Positions 1 to 9,464 of a stretch of 64,000 bases of DNA are shown piece after piece. This stretch comes from Lachnospiraceae bacterium (GTDB lineage Bacteria > Bacillota > Clostridia > Lachnospirales > Lachnospiraceae). The stretch is taken from contig JAFXQK010000075.1 of NCBI GenBank assembly GCA_017527205.1, forward strand, positions 1 through 64,000, in the 5' to 3' direction. Under the pieces are notes generated by a model. The model was given only the letters and a program-made list of their open reading frames with translations. It ran no database searches and had not been told where the DNA came from. The position numbers and the translations under genes are program-made. Within the stretch, counting starts at the first letter, position 1. Every line of letters starts with the position of its first letter.

Positions 1-123
1 ATATGTTCATCGGGCATCTTCCAGAGTATGTCCGGACTACATTGATAAGGGCAACGCTGGCAGCATAAATATCAATCTGATTGCCTGTATTATTGAGTTT
101 TCAAGGAGCGAGTCCCATTTTAG

Positions 124-867
124 GTATGGGAAGTTTTAGTTACTTATAATGGAGAAGGTGACCCGCTAAAAAATGCGGAGTATCTGTTTGATAATCCCGA
201 CATTTTTGTTGACATAAATCAAAAAAACCCTAAATTTGAAAATCAAAGTTTTATTGATGCGTTAGAACTAATCAAAGGATATGCTCCGATATCAATTCGA
301 AAAAACGAGATAGTGGATTATTTGAAGGAAGGAAAAATCTTGGGCGCTTTTACAAGATTTTACGATACGCAGTCTTACGTAAACGCAATGAGTGAGTATT
401 GCTCCAACGGATGCCATTTTACGGGCATGGTGGGTCAGGAGGATTATGTAGGAAGATGGTCTTCCGTGTATTTGATTATGGTTAATAAGAATACGGAGCA
501 CTTTGATGCAATTCGTGAATTTATGGAAGGCTTATTAGATTATGATAAACAAAACAATTCAGACATGGCGCTGTCCGTGCGGGAAGATGTTGTTCGTGGG
601 AAGGTTCTTTGGGCAGATTGGTCTAATCAATGGGAATATCGAATGGGAGAGAAAACCTACATTTCCTTTTCAAGTCCTGAGGGAGAAAGCTATTTGGAAG
701 AGTATGTGAGTTTTTTGAACAAGTTAGGTCCTTGTACGGAAAAGGAAGGAACCATTAAGGAAATCCTGTTGGAAGAAGTGGAAGATTATCTGCAAAATAC
801 ATATAGCGCCACGGAAACGGCGAAAATAATAAATAATAGAATACGGTTATATTTACTTGAGAATTAG
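124..867 (+). pseudogene. 5'-truncated solute-binding-like lipoprotein remnant
   Basis: The frame is open from 124 to the stop at 865-867, about 247 codons, but has no signal peptide or lipobox. A GTG at 313 could serve as a start but has no good ribosome site. The body resembles the C-terminal half of the solute-binding-like lipoproteins downstream: an aromatic-rich stretch, a block reading GQEDYVGRWSS, and the closing motif KIINNRIRLYL seen in variant form at the end of each paralogue. The first 120 bases have no convincing continuation of this frame; frame 2 is open from 2 to 141 and could be a frameshifted part, but I cannot prove it. I read it as a decayed family member, with an active short protein from 313 as the alternative. 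Confidence 0.6.
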
Positions 868-912
868 AGCTTTCTTGCTTTACTGTAACTGTAGAAAAAT
901 GTTATACCGCAT

Positions 913-1089
913 ATGCGAATAAGGCGTGGAGAGACATTTTTTACATATAACGGTGAAAGATACATGGAAAAGGCATACCACAAATATGAGGGCTTATATC
1001 CGAGATGTCCAATATGTGGGTTTATTGATTATGAAAATGCATATTGGGAAACTGACTTAGGAATTGTTCATGATGCCTGCGGTAACTAG
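913..1089 (+). CDS. Small hypothetical protein with a zinc-ribbon-like half
   Basis: This 58-codon frame begins with ATG at 913; a second in-frame ATG lies at 964. The product has CPICGF near residue 37 and a second Cys in DACGN at the end, so half of a zinc ribbon is visible but not a full four-cysteine site. The ribosome site is weak at both starts. It lies in the gap between a decayed lipoprotein and the intact one at 1129. It could be the tail of a larger lost gene. I do not recognise a function. Confidence 0.3.
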   Translation: MRIRRGETFFTYNGERYMEKAYHKYEGLYPRCPICGFIDYENAYWETDLGIVHDACGN

Positions 1090-1128
1090 CTTGCAATAAT
1101 GGCATGTTAATACGGAGGGTATGACGGC

Positions 1129-3417
1129 ATGAATGGAAAAAAATCGAAAATATTTGTTAGTCTTTCACTTCTTGTTTGCTGTGTTTTTCTCAACGGGTGT
1201 CTGGAAAAAGGAAAAGCTGACGGGCACTTGGAGGACGCAAACTCGTTAGAGTTGCCAAAGGAGATTTCTTTTTTGAAGGACCCGGAGGAAGGAGCAGGCT
1301 GGAAGGACAATCAGGTGGATGATCTTCATGCCGTCATTAATCTTCCCGTCACTAAAGTTGTCGAGAAGGGGGAAAAGAAAAACTCCGGCGGCGGATCTTT
1401 TTTTGCCTGTGAGGGAGGAGGCATTAGATTTAAAAACCATGCTTGCGATAACTATTATGACAATTACAGTGGCGTGAATGGCATTGCAACGGACGGAACG
1501 GAGTTTACGAAGAAAATTGACGACATTGAGCCGGACCGCAAAAGTTTCCAAATTCATGTTCTTGGCCCCAAGGCAGGGGAAGATGGTTACGTTGCCTGTT
1601 ACCAGATTTCCAATGAAAGGGACGGCAAGATAGATTCTTACTGGTTTTACGAACTTGATGGGAATTTTCAGAAGGTCAGGGTCGTGCAGGGGAAACTGAA
1701 TACGCGCGAGTTTATAAAAGAACTTATGCAAGACAAGGACGGGTACATTCATCTGACGTATGTACGTTATGACGGGAAATTAGTGTATGTGATTGTTTCG
1801 CGGAAAGGAGAACAGATATTTGAAACCGTCATGGATGGGAGGCCGAGGCTTTGTGCCTACAAGGGGGGAGAAATTGCTGTCAGTGATGAAATCTACGTGC
1901 AGAACGTGTTGAGTGACAGAAGGTTTTATTCCGCAGACGTGGAAACCCACAGCCTTAGGGAGCTTCCTGTTTCAAAGGACGAGACCGTCAGAAGGAAAAT
2001 GACGGGTTACGTTGACGCGGCGACGCCTGTCAGTGAACATGTTTTGGCATGGTGCGGCAGCACGGGCGTTCTGGCCTATGACGATCAAAGCAGGGAGACA
2101 AGGCTTCTTTACGGATGGTCCAACCACGGCATAAAACCAAATCTAGTTTATGACCTGACGGCGATGTCGGACGGGTCGTTTGGAATCCTTTATTCAGACG
2201 GGCAAGAAGACTATTACCTTTTATTAAGGCCAACGGCGGAAAAGGAAGAACTAAAATCAATTACGATTGCCGTGTCTCCGTACAACAGGGAAACATATTC
2301 TGACGCGGCCGCTATTTTTCAGAAAAGGTATCCTCAGTATGTGATCAACTTAAAGGATGATTATGACGAAATGAGCCTGCTGACACAGTTGGGCGCAGGA
2401 GACGGCCCGGTGCTGGTAGACACGGAGATTACTGGTTTTGAAAACCTGGAAAGCTTATGGGAACCTCTTGACGGATTCTTAGAGCAGACGCATCTTGCAG
2501 ACGAATTGATACCAGAGACCCGGGAGTTTGGAAAAATCGGGGGAGTCACGTATGGCATCGTAAGAGACTTTCGGATAGAGACCCTCATCATATCGGACTC
2601 TGGTCCGTCCGATTGGGATTATGACGGATTTCTTAACGCGTTGGAAGGGTTTTCCGGCGCCGCGTTAACATACAAATACATTGAATTCCCCGTGGATTGG
2701 CGGGAGAAATTCTTTTATGTCATAAATAACGGCATGGATGACAATTATTTTTTTGATGCGGAAACGGGAAGGATGATCTTTGGAACGAAGGAATTTGAAC
2801 GCCTGCTGAAGCTTTCTGACAAGGCCCTGAAATGTCCGCCTGCGGAGGAAGGAAAGGCGCTTCAGGAAGGAAAGGCGCTGTGCGAACACGAGGACATTCT
2901 TGCCCTTGCAGGCGTCATCAGGCTTCGCAGGAGACTGGAAGCGAACGGGGAACGGGCCATCGGTTATCCGACAAAGGACGGGGCACGGCACGTCCTTGCC
3001 GCGAATGCGCCTGTCGCGATGCGATCCACGGCCACGGCTGAGGAAAAAGAGATTGCGTACACCTTCCTAAAGGTCATGTTGTCGGAAGAGGCGATGTCGG
3101 GCCCGCACAACATGACGTTTTCCGTAAGGAAGGACGTGATGGAACAGCAGTTTAAGGAGTATGAGAGAAACGTTGCGGTAATGAAGGAAATCGGAACATA
3201 TGACCCTGACTATGCTCCGGAACTGGACTGGGATGGCGACGTTAATTTTTTTGAAGAGATGATTAGAAGATCAACGGTTAGAAAGAAATTTCCCACAGGT
3301 TTGCAAAAAGTGTTTGATGAGGAAGTGGGGGATTACCTTGCAGGCAGGATTGACGGAAGAGCGTTGGATGACCACCTAAAAAATAGGGTATGGTTATATC
3401 TGGAGGAGTCAAGATGA
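1129..3417 (+). CDS. Large lipoprotein: propeller-like domain plus solute-binding-like domain
   Basis: The 762-residue product starts with a lysine-rich signal peptide and lipobox LNGC (Cys 24), so it should be a lipid-anchored surface protein. Residues about 40-375 are beta-rich with repeated Tyr/Trp/Gly strands, consistent with a propeller. From about residue 380 the sequence changes to a bacterial extracellular solute-binding-like domain, with GPVLVDTE, DGFLEQT and GPSDWDYDGF and a closing tail NRVWLYLEE. ATG 1129 is chosen because GGAGGG lies 9 bases upstream. It is closest to the 13600 paralogue: both share DNQVDDL/DNRVDDL, YDGFL and GYPT blocks in the same order. No import permease is nearby, so ligand transport is not established; sensing or presentation of a ligand is equally possible. 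Confidence 0.8.
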   Translation: MNGKKSKIFVSLSLLVCCVFLNGCLEKGKADGHLEDANSLELPKEISFLKDPEEGAGWKDNQVDDLHAVINLPVTKVVEKGEKKNSGGGSFFACEGGGIRFKNHACDNYYDNYSGVNGIATDGTEFTKKIDDIEPDRKSFQIHVLGPKAGEDGYVACYQISNERDGKIDSYWFYELDGNFQKVRVVQGKLNTREFIKELMQDKDGYIHLTYVRYDGKLVYVIVSRKGEQIFETVMDGRPRLCAYKGGEIAVSDEIYVQNVLSDRRFYSADVETHSLRELPVSKDETVRRKMTGYVDAATPVSEHVLAWCGSTGVLAYDDQSRETRLLYGWSNHGIKPNLVYDLTAMSDGSFGILYSDGQEDYYLLLRPTAEKEELKSITIAVSPYNRETYSDAAAIFQKRYPQYVINLKDDYDEMSLLTQLGAGDGPVLVDTEITGFENLESLWEPLDGFLEQTHLADELIPETREFGKIGGVTYGIVRDFRIETLIISDSGPSDWDYDGFLNALEGFSGAALTYKYIEFPVDWREKFFYVINNGMDDNYFFDAETGRMIFGTKEFERLLKLSDKALKCPPAEEGKALQEGKALCEHEDILALAGVIRLRRRLEANGERAIGYPTKDGARHVLAANAPVAMRSTATAEEKEIAYTFLKVMLSEEAMSGPHNMTFSVRKDVMEQQFKEYERNVAVMKEIGTYDPDYAPELDWDGDVNFFEEMIRRSTVRKKFPTGLQKVFDEEVGDYLAGRIDGRALDDHLKNRVWLYLEESR

Positions 3418-3439
3418 TTTGGAAATAAAACCATAAGGC

Positions 3440-3538
3440 AAGCGAGGAAATGATATAAAAACATATTTTGAGGGGCAAATTGCCATTCGAGAACGAGAGG
3501 AGAAACTTGACGGACGCAAGGAGCTGTATTTAGACTAG
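3440..3538 (+). pseudogene. Isolated C-terminal tail of a lost lipoprotein paralogue
   Basis: The frame reads ...IKTYFEGQIAIREREEKL...ELYLD then TAG. This lines up with the end of the 16989 lipoprotein (EPYFEGQITAREAAEKL...LQLYLDENR). Only about 30 codons survive and there is no start or ribosome site. It lies between two live lipoprotein genes and marks the place of another family member that has been deleted. Confidence 0.7.
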
Positions 3539-3686
3539 AATCGGCAAAGTGAATTGGAAATATTTCAAATCTGGATAGCGGAATACATAGTTATTTCATT
3601 GATAAATGTTTTTTTAGCGTATATCATGAGTACAATCATTAATAAAAATTACTTTTTGATTGATTGGAAAAACTGGAGGAAGCTGT

Positions 3687-5015
3687 ATGATAAACAATAT
3701 AAGGAAACTCTTTTTGATTGCGATCTTGCTTTTGTTTGCAGGATGTGGACAGAAGAATGAAACCAACATAAGCGATAGTACAGAGATTCGCATGGACACT
3801 GAAAAAGAAAAGATTACACTTTGTTCCGGTGCGTATGGCAACTATCTGAAAAATCTGGTTTCTGCATACAATCAGGAAAGCAAACATTATGAAATTATTG
3901 TACAAACTGCTGGTGAGAACGAGGATGTACAGACTTTTCGAACCAGAATTCAGGCAGAACTTACTGCAGGAAAAGGTGTGGATCTTTTGGATGTTTATGC
4001 ACTGCAGAATTTGGATTATATTCCATATGCTCAAAAAGGGATGCTTTATGAAGTGTCAGAGCTTATACAGGAAATAGGAGAAATACCGGAGAATGTTAAG
4101 GCATGTAATCAATGGGAGAGGGGCATCTATGGGGTGCCCACCTCCTTTCACATGGTTGGATTGACCTATGTACAGGATTTGGATATTTTGCCGAAAACAT
4201 GGACCGCACAAGAATGCATGAAAGTCGTGGAAGAAAGCAAAGCACCTTATTTTTGTGCGCGCTCGAAATACATGGATGCAGTGGATGCTGGAAACTATGT
4301 ATTAAACCTTCTAGGTGTTGGGAAACAAGGAATTCAATTATTCATTGATGAAGAAACAAGAACATGCAGTTTTGATACCCCTGAATTTAAAAAGATTCTT
4401 GAGTTTGCAAAACTACACTTGGATTCTGGAGCAACAGAAAACGATTCGTCGGAACGATTGTTAAATGGAGAAACTATTTTTTCGGACATACTTGTAGGAT
4501 CTTTTCGGTCTTTTTGGGAGATAAGCTTTCGCTGTCAAGGAAGAGAGCAGTACATAGGATATCCAAGTCCGAACGGCGAGGTTTATGGAATTATGGCACG
4601 CAGTTTATTCATTAATGTCCGCACGGAACACTTGGAGGGAGTGAAGGACTTCCTTCGATATGCCTTATCCGAAAAGCAGCAGGAGAAAATGGTATATGAG
4701 ATGGATGGTTATTTCCCTGCAAGACAGGATGTGTTGAAAAGGTTGTGGAAAGAAGCGGAAAGTGAACTTAGGGATACAGGTTATACAACTGATTTAAGTG
4801 GCAATAAACAATATGAACCAAGGTTAATGACCAAAGAGGAAGAGCAAATCTTTTGGCATATGCTGGATTGCTCCGTACCGAGTAGTTATATGAATGTGAT
4901 TAATAATATTATATGTGAGGAAACGGCATTATTCTTTACCGACAAAAAGGATGCAGATCAGGTTGCCAGTTCAATTCAGAGCAGAGTGCAAAACTACTTG
5001 AATGAAGAAAAATAA
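3687..5015 (+). CDS. Solute-binding-like lipoprotein, single domain
   Basis: The 442-residue product begins with a signal peptide and lipobox FAGC at about residue 18-21. ATG 3687 is preceded by GGAGGA at 3675-3680. It has no propeller half: the solute-binding-like domain starts soon after the lipobox with LNQ/YNQ-type helices, then AELTAGKGVDLLD, YGVPTSF, and IGYPSPNGE, and ends in IQSRVQNYLNEE. It matches best the C-terminal half of the 16989 protein (ELTAGKGPDLLEE). This is a standard ABC-importer binding-protein fold, but no permease genes accompany it. Its composition is more AT-rich than the neighbouring 13600 gene. Confidence 0.8.
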   Translation: MINNIRKLFLIAILLLFAGCGQKNETNISDSTEIRMDTEKEKITLCSGAYGNYLKNLVSAYNQESKHYEIIVQTAGENEDVQTFRTRIQAELTAGKGVDLLDVYALQNLDYIPYAQKGMLYEVSELIQEIGEIPENVKACNQWERGIYGVPTSFHMVGLTYVQDLDILPKTWTAQECMKVVEESKAPYFCARSKYMDAVDAGNYVLNLLGVGKQGIQLFIDEETRTCSFDTPEFKKILEFAKLHLDSGATENDSSERLLNGETIFSDILVGSFRSFWEISFRCQGREQYIGYPSPNGEVYGIMARSLFINVRTEHLEGVKDFLRYALSEKQQEKMVYEMDGYFPARQDVLKRLWKEAESELRDTGYTTDLSGNKQYEPRLMTKEEEQIFWHMLDCSVPSSYMNVINNIICEETALFFTDKKDADQVASSIQSRVQNYLNEEK

Positions 5016-5181
5016 TTATGATCCTATTGGTATTAGCAATTATTTTATTATACCCGGCGATTATGCGTTGGAATCCATGGAAAAATGCATTATCCTTGAC
5101 ATTAATGATAACCGAATGAAATCATATGTCATTTTAATAAAAACACCAGAGGGAATTAGTAAATACACTAATGAGCGGTAA
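5002..5181 (+). CDS. Small hypothetical protein overlapping the upstream lipoprotein
   Basis: A 59-residue frame starts at ATG 5002, 14 bases before the stop of the preceding gene, and ends at TAA 5179-5181. It begins MKKNNYDPIGISNYF and is mixed polar/hydrophobic with no membrane segment or known motif. No clear ribosome site is present, so expression would need translational coupling. It may be a decayed fragment. Confidence 0.3.
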   Translation: MKKNNYDPIGISNYFIIPGDYALESMEKCIILDINDNRMKSYVILIKTPEGISKYTNER

Positions 5182-5218
5182 CGTCACAAGGGGTATCTGT
5201 AGGAAATGGAGGCAGGTT

Positions 5219-6730
5219 ATGAAACAGAATGAATTCATGGAAGGCATTTCCGAAATAGATGAAGAGCTTTTGGAGAGAAGCGAAAGGAATAAAGAGACGA
5301 CTCAGACCAAGGAGGGATCAAAAAATACGAAGACCCAAAAGGTGATCCATTCATGGCATGGAGCTGGATTAATTGCCGCTGCTGCGTTGATTGTGATATT
5401 TCTTGCGGCGATCGTTTGGCGTGCTAATCATAAGCCTGCTGCGAATGGTGAAGCAGGAGAGACGATTGAGATGAAGTCAGGTGCAACACATATTCTTGAT
5501 CAATACCTGATATCTTAGGCAAAGTATCTCGAAGTGTTAAAAAACCAGACCAATGGGATTTTGACGAAGACAAAAACGGTGTGCTAAATACCCAAGAAAG
5601 TAATGCTTTTTTTGAGGCAGCTCAGGAATGGGTTGATAAAGTCGTAGAATGAAAAGAAGTTGAAGGGTATGACCAAGAGTTTGGTAGAAGCAGGCTTGTG
5701 GAATTTAATGCCAAGGTGATGCAGCGGTTCTTAAAAGAGCTAAATCATGAGAACAAAATTTATTCGCCGATTAATGTTTACATTGCTTTGGGAATGCTTG
5801 CGGAAATTTCTGAAGGGAACACAAAAAACAGATTCTTGATCTTCTCGGAATGGAAAGCACCGAGGATGTAAGAATTCAAGTCAAAGGACTTTGGAATACA
5901 TTCCGTATAAAAAGGAGACGCTTGACATCCTGGCTGAGGATTATTATGCCTCATCCTTTGTCGGGGAAATGGGATCAGAAGAGTATTCACAGGCATTCCG
6001 AAGCTGGCTGAATGACCAGACGGACGGAATCCTGAAAGAACAGATTGAAGGATTGGGATTCGAAGCAGATGCCGTAATGGCCTTGGCAACGACGGTATGT
6101 TTCAACGCAAGGTGGATGGAAGAGTTTCGCGAAGAAAATACGAAACCAGCCACGTTTCATGCCGAGGAAGGCGACATGCAGCGTGATTTTATGAACAATT
6201 TAGGAGCAGGGTTTTATTACTACGGAGATCATTTTGGCGCAATTCTTAAATTCTTCGACGCTGGCACTGCAAACATGGCAGTCATCATGCCGGATAAGGG
6301 AGTCAGCGTATATGACCTGTTAAACGATGAACAGGTGTTGGATTTGATTGAGGAAGGAGTACAGTACAAAAATAAAAAAAGCGCAATCATCAATTTATCC
6401 ATCTCTAAGTTTGATGTTTCTTCCGATCGCGACTTGATTGAGGAACTGAGAGAATTGGGCATCACGGATGCCTTTGAGAAAGCAACGGCGAATTTCTCAC
6501 CCATAACGGATGAGGTGGAAAACATATGGATAAGTAAGGTTCAGCACGGCGTTCGCGTAATCACTGACGAAAAGGGAGTTAAAGCGGCCTCATATACGGT
6601 GGAAACGGCTGCCGGAGCCACTGCGATGATAAGAAATGAGATTGATTTTGTTTTGGATAGGCCGTTTCTCTTTGTTATCAGTGCGGAAAACGGAATCCCG
6701 TTATTTGTCGGCATCGTTGAGAAACCATGA
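5219..6730 (+). pseudogene. Frameshifted serpin gene with membrane-anchor N-terminus
   Basis: Serpins are suicide inhibitors of serine or cysteine proteases. The piece from ATG 5219 (GGAGG at 5208-5212) encodes a polar N-terminus and one membrane helix (LIAAAALIVIFLAAIVW), then leaves frame near 5500. The next piece (5500-5652) ends in TGA at 5650. A third frame (5653-5830) gives the serpin N-terminus (NKIYSPINVYIALGMLAE), shifts at an A-run near 5823-5828, and continues as QILDLLGME. The last frame, from about 5891, carries the rest: ALATTVCFNARW, the reactive-loop region near residues 220-240 of that piece, and the serpin signature DRPFLFVI...PLFVGIV. About 20-30 residues appear lost near 5880-5895. 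At least three lesions make an active product unlikely. Confidence 0.8.
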
Positions 6731-6778
6731 AATCCAAAACCATTTATGGAAGAGTCAAAATAATAGCAGGAGGTTTGT

Positions 6779-6877
6779 ATGAAAAAAAGAATGGTTAGGG
6801 AAGTGAAGGAGTTTGAGGTTATAAACAAATCCGAATCCTTGTGGCAGGACAATACCCTGGATGAATTCCGTGCATGA
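6779..6877 (+). pseudogene. Truncated N-terminal remnant of a lipoprotein paralogue
   Basis: A strong AGGAGG at 6767-6773 precedes ATG 6779. The 32-residue product ends SLWQDNTLDEFRA, which matches the DNQVDDLHAVI / DNRVDDLRAVI block near the mature N-terminus of the 1129 and 13600 proteins. The signal peptide is missing and TGA follows at once. The live ribosome site on a dead reading frame suggests a recent deletion. Bases 6878-7102 hold no gene; a TATAAT at about 6994 may belong to the promoter of the next gene. Confidence 0.55.
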
Positions 6878-7102
6878 TTGCCATGCAGATGCCTCGTTGC
6901 TTGGAATTGTATGTGTCAAGAATTTTTCTTTGTTATGTCGGTTGCAAGCTTTTTTGGCAGGTGATATTATTAAATATCGGATATCCATAGAGTGTATATA
7001 ATGTCAGTCGGATTTATACAAGGATATCAGAGGCTCTGCTAGAAAACATCAAAATGATAAGGAAACGGAAAGCTACGCGAATAATGAAGGGAGCAGTTCT
7101 TA

Positions 7103-9382
7103 ATGAGAAAGCTGTTTTGTGTTTTATGGATGTTATTATTTAGCTTCGCATTCTGTGGCTGTGCAAAAGAGCAAGAGGTCATCATGTCCACCGAACATGC
7201 AGAGGGAAGCTGGAGGGAGAAGGGCTTTGCCACACTTCAAAAGGAAGCTTCAGAGGAACTCTATTGGGTCGGGGACATTCTTTCCTGGCAGGATGGAGAG
7301 ACCACGGAGGATGGCTTGACGCATTGGACGGTTGCCAATGCAAGTCTTGGCAGCAGTCTTTATCAATTGTTCACCGTTTACGCCAACATAGGAGATCAGT
7401 GGATTTGGGATCATTATTTATTGAAATGCTGGAATCCCGCCACGGGTGAAAAATGGGACAGAAAGCTCACGTTGGAAGATCTTGGCGGGGAGGAGAGCAA
7501 GCGAGGCCAGCTTCGGGGCTTTACGGTGACGGGCCCTGAGACGTTTGCATTCTGGTGGGAGGCGTTCCTTCAAAGAGGGGATGGATCCCACGTGCCCGCT
7601 GAGGAAAAGCTCCTTTTTGTTGACGCGAAGGGCATGACAGGGTCGACGGATCTCACAGAGGTGCTTACCGAGAAGGGAATTCTTGAAAAGACGGTCAGGT
7701 GCCTTGCGGATGGGAACGGCCACGTTTACATGATGGCAGGCGGCATGCCCAGAAATGCAGCCATTTATGCCTTTGATCAAGATGGTAAGTCTTTGGCGCA
7801 GTGGAATGGCGGCGAGGAGACGACATTCCGGGAGACCCTGACGAATGAAAGTGGTGAGGTTCTATTTATTGTCGGAAATTTTGCCGAGAAGGCGGATCAA
7901 TTCCTGTGTTTGGATGAAGAAAAGCATGAGTTTCATGGTTTAGGCAAGCTGGAAAACGGGCTGTCCTCGAGAAGCTTTTTGGGGATGCTTGGGGACTCCA
8001 TCTATTATCTGAGTGCAAAATCCATTTATGAGTGGAATGTTGTGCAGGGGACAAACCTTCGAAGGCTGGATCTTCAGAAAAACGGTCTTCCTACAAATTA
8101 CGTGGTGACTCCGTTTATCTCGGAAAAGGATCAGCTTCCATGTCTTTGGTTTCAGGCGGGCGAAGGCGACTCCTACGTGGCAGTGCTCTCACTGGAAGAG
8201 AAGGAGAGGGATGAGATCAAATTCGTTGATCTTGTGAATGATTATGACGTAAATCAGATCCTCTCGGAATGCAGCAGTGACTATTCCAAAAAGCACTTGG
8301 GTTTACCGGTCACGTTTCAGACGGTCCGTTCCCAGGAGGAAAAAGAACGTTTCTACGCGGAATTCCTATCAGGAAAGGGTGCTGACCTTATGTACGTTTC
8401 CAGGGAAGACTTTGTAATGCTCAGCGAAAAAGGGGGACTGATGGAACTGAGCGATCTCATCTCGAAGGAAACCATGGACAAGATTTTGCCGGGTGCCATC
8501 GGGCTTGGTACGGCAAACGGGAAATTCATGGGCATTCCCGGAGGGATGACGGCATCCGGCCTTTGGGTTCCGGACGAAGTCTGGGAGGGATCCTCCTGGA
8601 CGCTGGAGGACGTGATCAACCTGATGGAGGCAGGGAAGCTGGACGTGAGCCTCTATTATCCTGAAATGAATAAATGCTATGCGTTATTTGCCTTACTTAG
8701 GCTTCTTTCCGAGGATTGGCAGCATTCCTTCTTATATGACAAGGAGAAAAATGACTGTCATTTTGATGACGAGAGGTTTGTTAGGCTGGTAAAGATGGCA
8801 GCAGATGCGCCAAAGCCAGAGAATGAGGATACTTGGTTTGGCGAAGGCAGGCGCATGGCTCATTTGAGTCTGAGTTATTTGCCGAGTTTTTGTGAGTTTG
8901 GCATGGAAGCCGCGAGGGAAAAAGGACATATTGTTGGTTTGCCGACGGATGGTGAGAATGGATGTTTCTTAAACACGCGAGGTCTTCTTGTGGTAAGCAA
9001 GGATTGCACGTACCTAAAAGAGGTCAGTGAGTTTTTGGAGCTGTTTTTAACCGAGGGGAAGCAAAACAGCCTGAGTTTGGGACTTGGAGTCCTAAAGTAT
9101 CCTTTAGAGAAGATCGTGCCAGACGAAGAAGGTCGTTATTGGTTTCATGCACCCGGGATGAAAGATAGGAAGGAGTTGTACGTCTTTGAGGATGGAACGA
9201 CTTCCGCACACAGGGCGGAGGCTTTTTTGGAAAGCTGTGTCGCGTTGCCGATAACGGACAGCGTGATTGATCGCATTATCTATGAGGAACTGGATGCCAT
9301 GTTTGCCGGAGACAAGACGCCGGAGGAGACCTGCAAAATCATACAAAACAGGGTTTGGCTTTACATTAAAGAAACCGAGTAA
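7103..9382 (+). CDS. Large lipoprotein: propeller-like plus solute-binding-like domain
   Basis: The 759-residue product has a signal peptide and lipobox FCGC. The N-terminal half (to about residue 370) is rich in Trp/Gly strands typical of a propeller. The second half has the solute-binding-like pattern: FLSGKGADLMYVS, MGIPGGMTASGLW, IVGLPTDGENG and the tail IIQNRVWLYIKETE. It diverges more from the 1129/13600 pair than they do from each other. AAGGGAG lies upstream of ATG 7103. It is followed after 82 bases by the membrane-anchored protein that opens the ABC cassette, so it may be part of that transcription unit. Confidence 0.8.
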   Translation: MRKLFCVLWMLLFSFAFCGCAKEQEVIMSTEHAEGSWREKGFATLQKEASEELYWVGDILSWQDGETTEDGLTHWTVANASLGSSLYQLFTVYANIGDQWIWDHYLLKCWNPATGEKWDRKLTLEDLGGEESKRGQLRGFTVTGPETFAFWWEAFLQRGDGSHVPAEEKLLFVDAKGMTGSTDLTEVLTEKGILEKTVRCLADGNGHVYMMAGGMPRNAAIYAFDQDGKSLAQWNGGEETTFRETLTNESGEVLFIVGNFAEKADQFLCLDEEKHEFHGLGKLENGLSSRSFLGMLGDSIYYLSAKSIYEWNVVQGTNLRRLDLQKNGLPTNYVVTPFISEKDQLPCLWFQAGEGDSYVAVLSLEEKERDEIKFVDLVNDYDVNQILSECSSDYSKKHLGLPVTFQTVRSQEEKERFYAEFLSGKGADLMYVSREDFVMLSEKGGLMELSDLISKETMDKILPGAIGLGTANGKFMGIPGGMTASGLWVPDEVWEGSSWTLEDVINLMEAGKLDVSLYYPEMNKCYALFALLRLLSEDWQHSFLYDKEKNDCHFDDERFVRLVKMAADAPKPENEDTWFGEGRRMAHLSLSYLPSFCEFGMEAAREKGHIVGLPTDGENGCFLNTRGLLVVSKDCTYLKEVSEFLELFLTEGKQNSLSLGLGVLKYPLEKIVPDEEGRYWFHAPGMKDRKELYVFEDGTTSAHRAEAFLESCVALPITDSVIDRIIYEELDAMFAGDKTPEETCKIIQNRVWLYIKETE

Positions 9383-9464
9383 TTCGGAAGTCGGCAGTAA
9401 GTTTGACAAGGAAAGAATTGCAATAAAAGTTGATTCCATTAGTGATCAGGGGAGGCGAAGCATA

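Noticed and set aside
1..123. Gene or RNA at the left edge
   Set aside because: Short frames are open but none carries a start, ribosome site or recognisable motif.
2832..3041. Arginine-rich frame inside the 1129 lipoprotein gene
   Set aside because: It is a shadow frame of a conserved coding gene and lacks a ribosome site.
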